NCBI GenBank assembly: GCA_964428935.1
Contig: CAYSAG010000096.1
Coordinates: 1-16,389 of the forward strand
Origin: JAADHY01 sp964428935
GTDB lineage: Bacteria; Planctomycetota; Planctomycetia; Planctomycetales; Planctomycetaceae
Length of the DNA: 16,389 nt
Reading direction: 5' to 3'
In this document: positions 15,814 to 16,389 of the stretch, piece after piece
Layout of the letters: every line of letters begins with the position of its first letter
Numbering within the stretch: the first letter of the stretch is position 1
The notes under the pieces: model-generated
What the model was told of the DNA's origin: nothing
The model's database searches: none
What the model saw: only the letters and a program-made list of their open reading frames with translations
Program-made: the position numbers and the translations under genes

Positions 15814-16389
15814 CGGACGTGCGCTCCCCAAACTTTGGCCCTGACAGACTTGCTGGTGCCACGTTCCCGCCCGCCGCTGTTGGACTGGCTGTCCGACTGA
15901 GTTGTCCCTCTGGGTGCCCCTCACCATTTCCAACGTTCGCTCCTGTTGCCTTCCGACCCGGTTGCCAAACAGCTCTGCGGCGGCTTTCCCGAGCAAGCGG
16001 CGCCCGGCCCGCTCACCGACGAGCGGGACTGCAAGAGCAGCCGCACTCTCCAACCGTAGCACCCACAGCGCGCAAGCTAGCCCGACGAAACACTAAATCG
16101 GCAGCGACGAGAGGCGAGTTGAACAAAACGGCAGAATGGGCAACAAAGGGCAAGTCGGCGGGTTGTGCCGGTTGGAACGAACAGAAGGGCATGACGTCGG
16201 ACACGCCACGGACTTTCTGCTTTCGACGAACGGCTTGCTGTAGAAGTCCGCCCCCCCGTTTGAGCTGTTTCTTGTGTGCTTCGGGCCAGCGACTCACCGC
16301 GAATTTGCTGTTCACCAGCCCCTGAGAAAAATGAGGCTCATCACATAATTGCGCGCGCTTTGGAAGTTCGTTTCCCGCAAAGACGTTAC
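15814..16389. other. Right-edge non-coding region upstream of the phosphatase
   Basis: This 576-bp stretch should hold the promoter of the phosphatase gene (minus strand). No convincing gene is seen; a 100-codon minus frame at 16013-16315 has no recognisable domain. It contains a 7-bp hairpin, CCCGCTC/GAGCGGG (16008-16014 with 16021-16027), without a U-tract; a C7 run near 16251; an 11-bp palindrome, ATGAGGCTCAT (16331-16341); and CATAAT (16344-16349), a -10-like hexamer pointing rightward with no good -35. Confidence 0.45.
15824..15829 (-). promoter_or_regulatory. Ribosome-binding site deciding the phosphatase start
   Basis: GGGGAG on the minus strand lies 10 nt before ATG 15813. The frame is open for a further 83 codons upstream, so this site is the main reason for choosing 15813. 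Confidence 0.55.

Noticed and set aside
16008..16027. 7-bp hairpin upstream of the phosphatase gene as a terminator
   Set aside because: No U-rich tract follows on either strand; it may simply be a GC-rich inverted repeat.
16013..16315. Minus-strand frame of 100 codons at the right edge
   Set aside because: It has no recognisable domain and no clear Shine-Dalgarno sequence, and lies in the probable upstream region of the phosphatase gene.

Overview
The window is GC-rich bacterial DNA that carries nine confident protein-coding genes and one tRNA gene. The gene set (an exported GH78 rhamnosidase, a very large exported beta-propeller/PHP-hydrolase fusion, a Tat-exported aldo/keto reductase, a GAF-SpoIIE phosphatase) and the loose spacing of 60-430 bp between genes resemble Planctomycetota, perhaps Pirellulales. 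That is inference from gene style, not a phylogenetic result. No mobile element, phage gene, CRISPR array or rRNA was seen.

Layout. (1) 204-435, minus: a self-contained tRNA-Ser(GCU) unit with promoter, tRNA and rho-independent terminator. (2) 688-3960, minus: a secreted alpha-L-rhamnosidase with an intact catalytic set. (3) 3961-4279: a divergent promoter region with an extended -10 element. (4) 4280-8497, plus: a 1,033-residue exported protein (beta-propeller, basic linker, PHP-type metal hydrolase), followed 66 bp later by a Tat-signal aldo/keto reductase. With the rhamnosidase these form a divergent block of exported, carbohydrate-flavoured enzymes. (5) 8498-8766: a candidate sigma70-type promoter and a leader with two tandem 20-nt palindromic repeats that can fold in mutually exclusive ways. 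(6) 8767-13066, plus: sucC, sucD, a fermentative D-lactate dehydrogenase (ldhA type) and a zinc-type homocysteine S-methyltransferase, a possible operon of central and one-carbon metabolism. (7) 13071-13814, minus: a TrmH-family tRNA/rRNA 2'-O-ribose methyltransferase, tail to tail with the methyltransferase and only 4 bp away. (8) 14248-15813, minus: a GAF plus PPM/SpoIIE serine phosphatase of RsbU type. (9) 15814-16389: non-coding as far as I can see.

How the parts may work together: the exported enzymes would release rhamnose and other products from complex glycans outside the cytoplasm. SucCD conserves energy as ATP or GTP in the TCA cycle or its reductive branch, and LdhA can re-oxidise NADH under oxygen limitation. 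The phosphatase probably belongs to a partner-switching stress or sigma-factor pathway whose partners lie outside the window.

The most unusual items are the propeller-PHP fusion, the alternating hairpin repeats in the sucC leader, a 12-nt sequence shared by the sucC and sucD leaders, the altered metal-site motif of the phosphatase, and near-total avoidance of TTA, CTA and TCA codons in several genes, which creates very long in-register antisense reading frames. I found no clear evidence of a wholly new multi-gene system.
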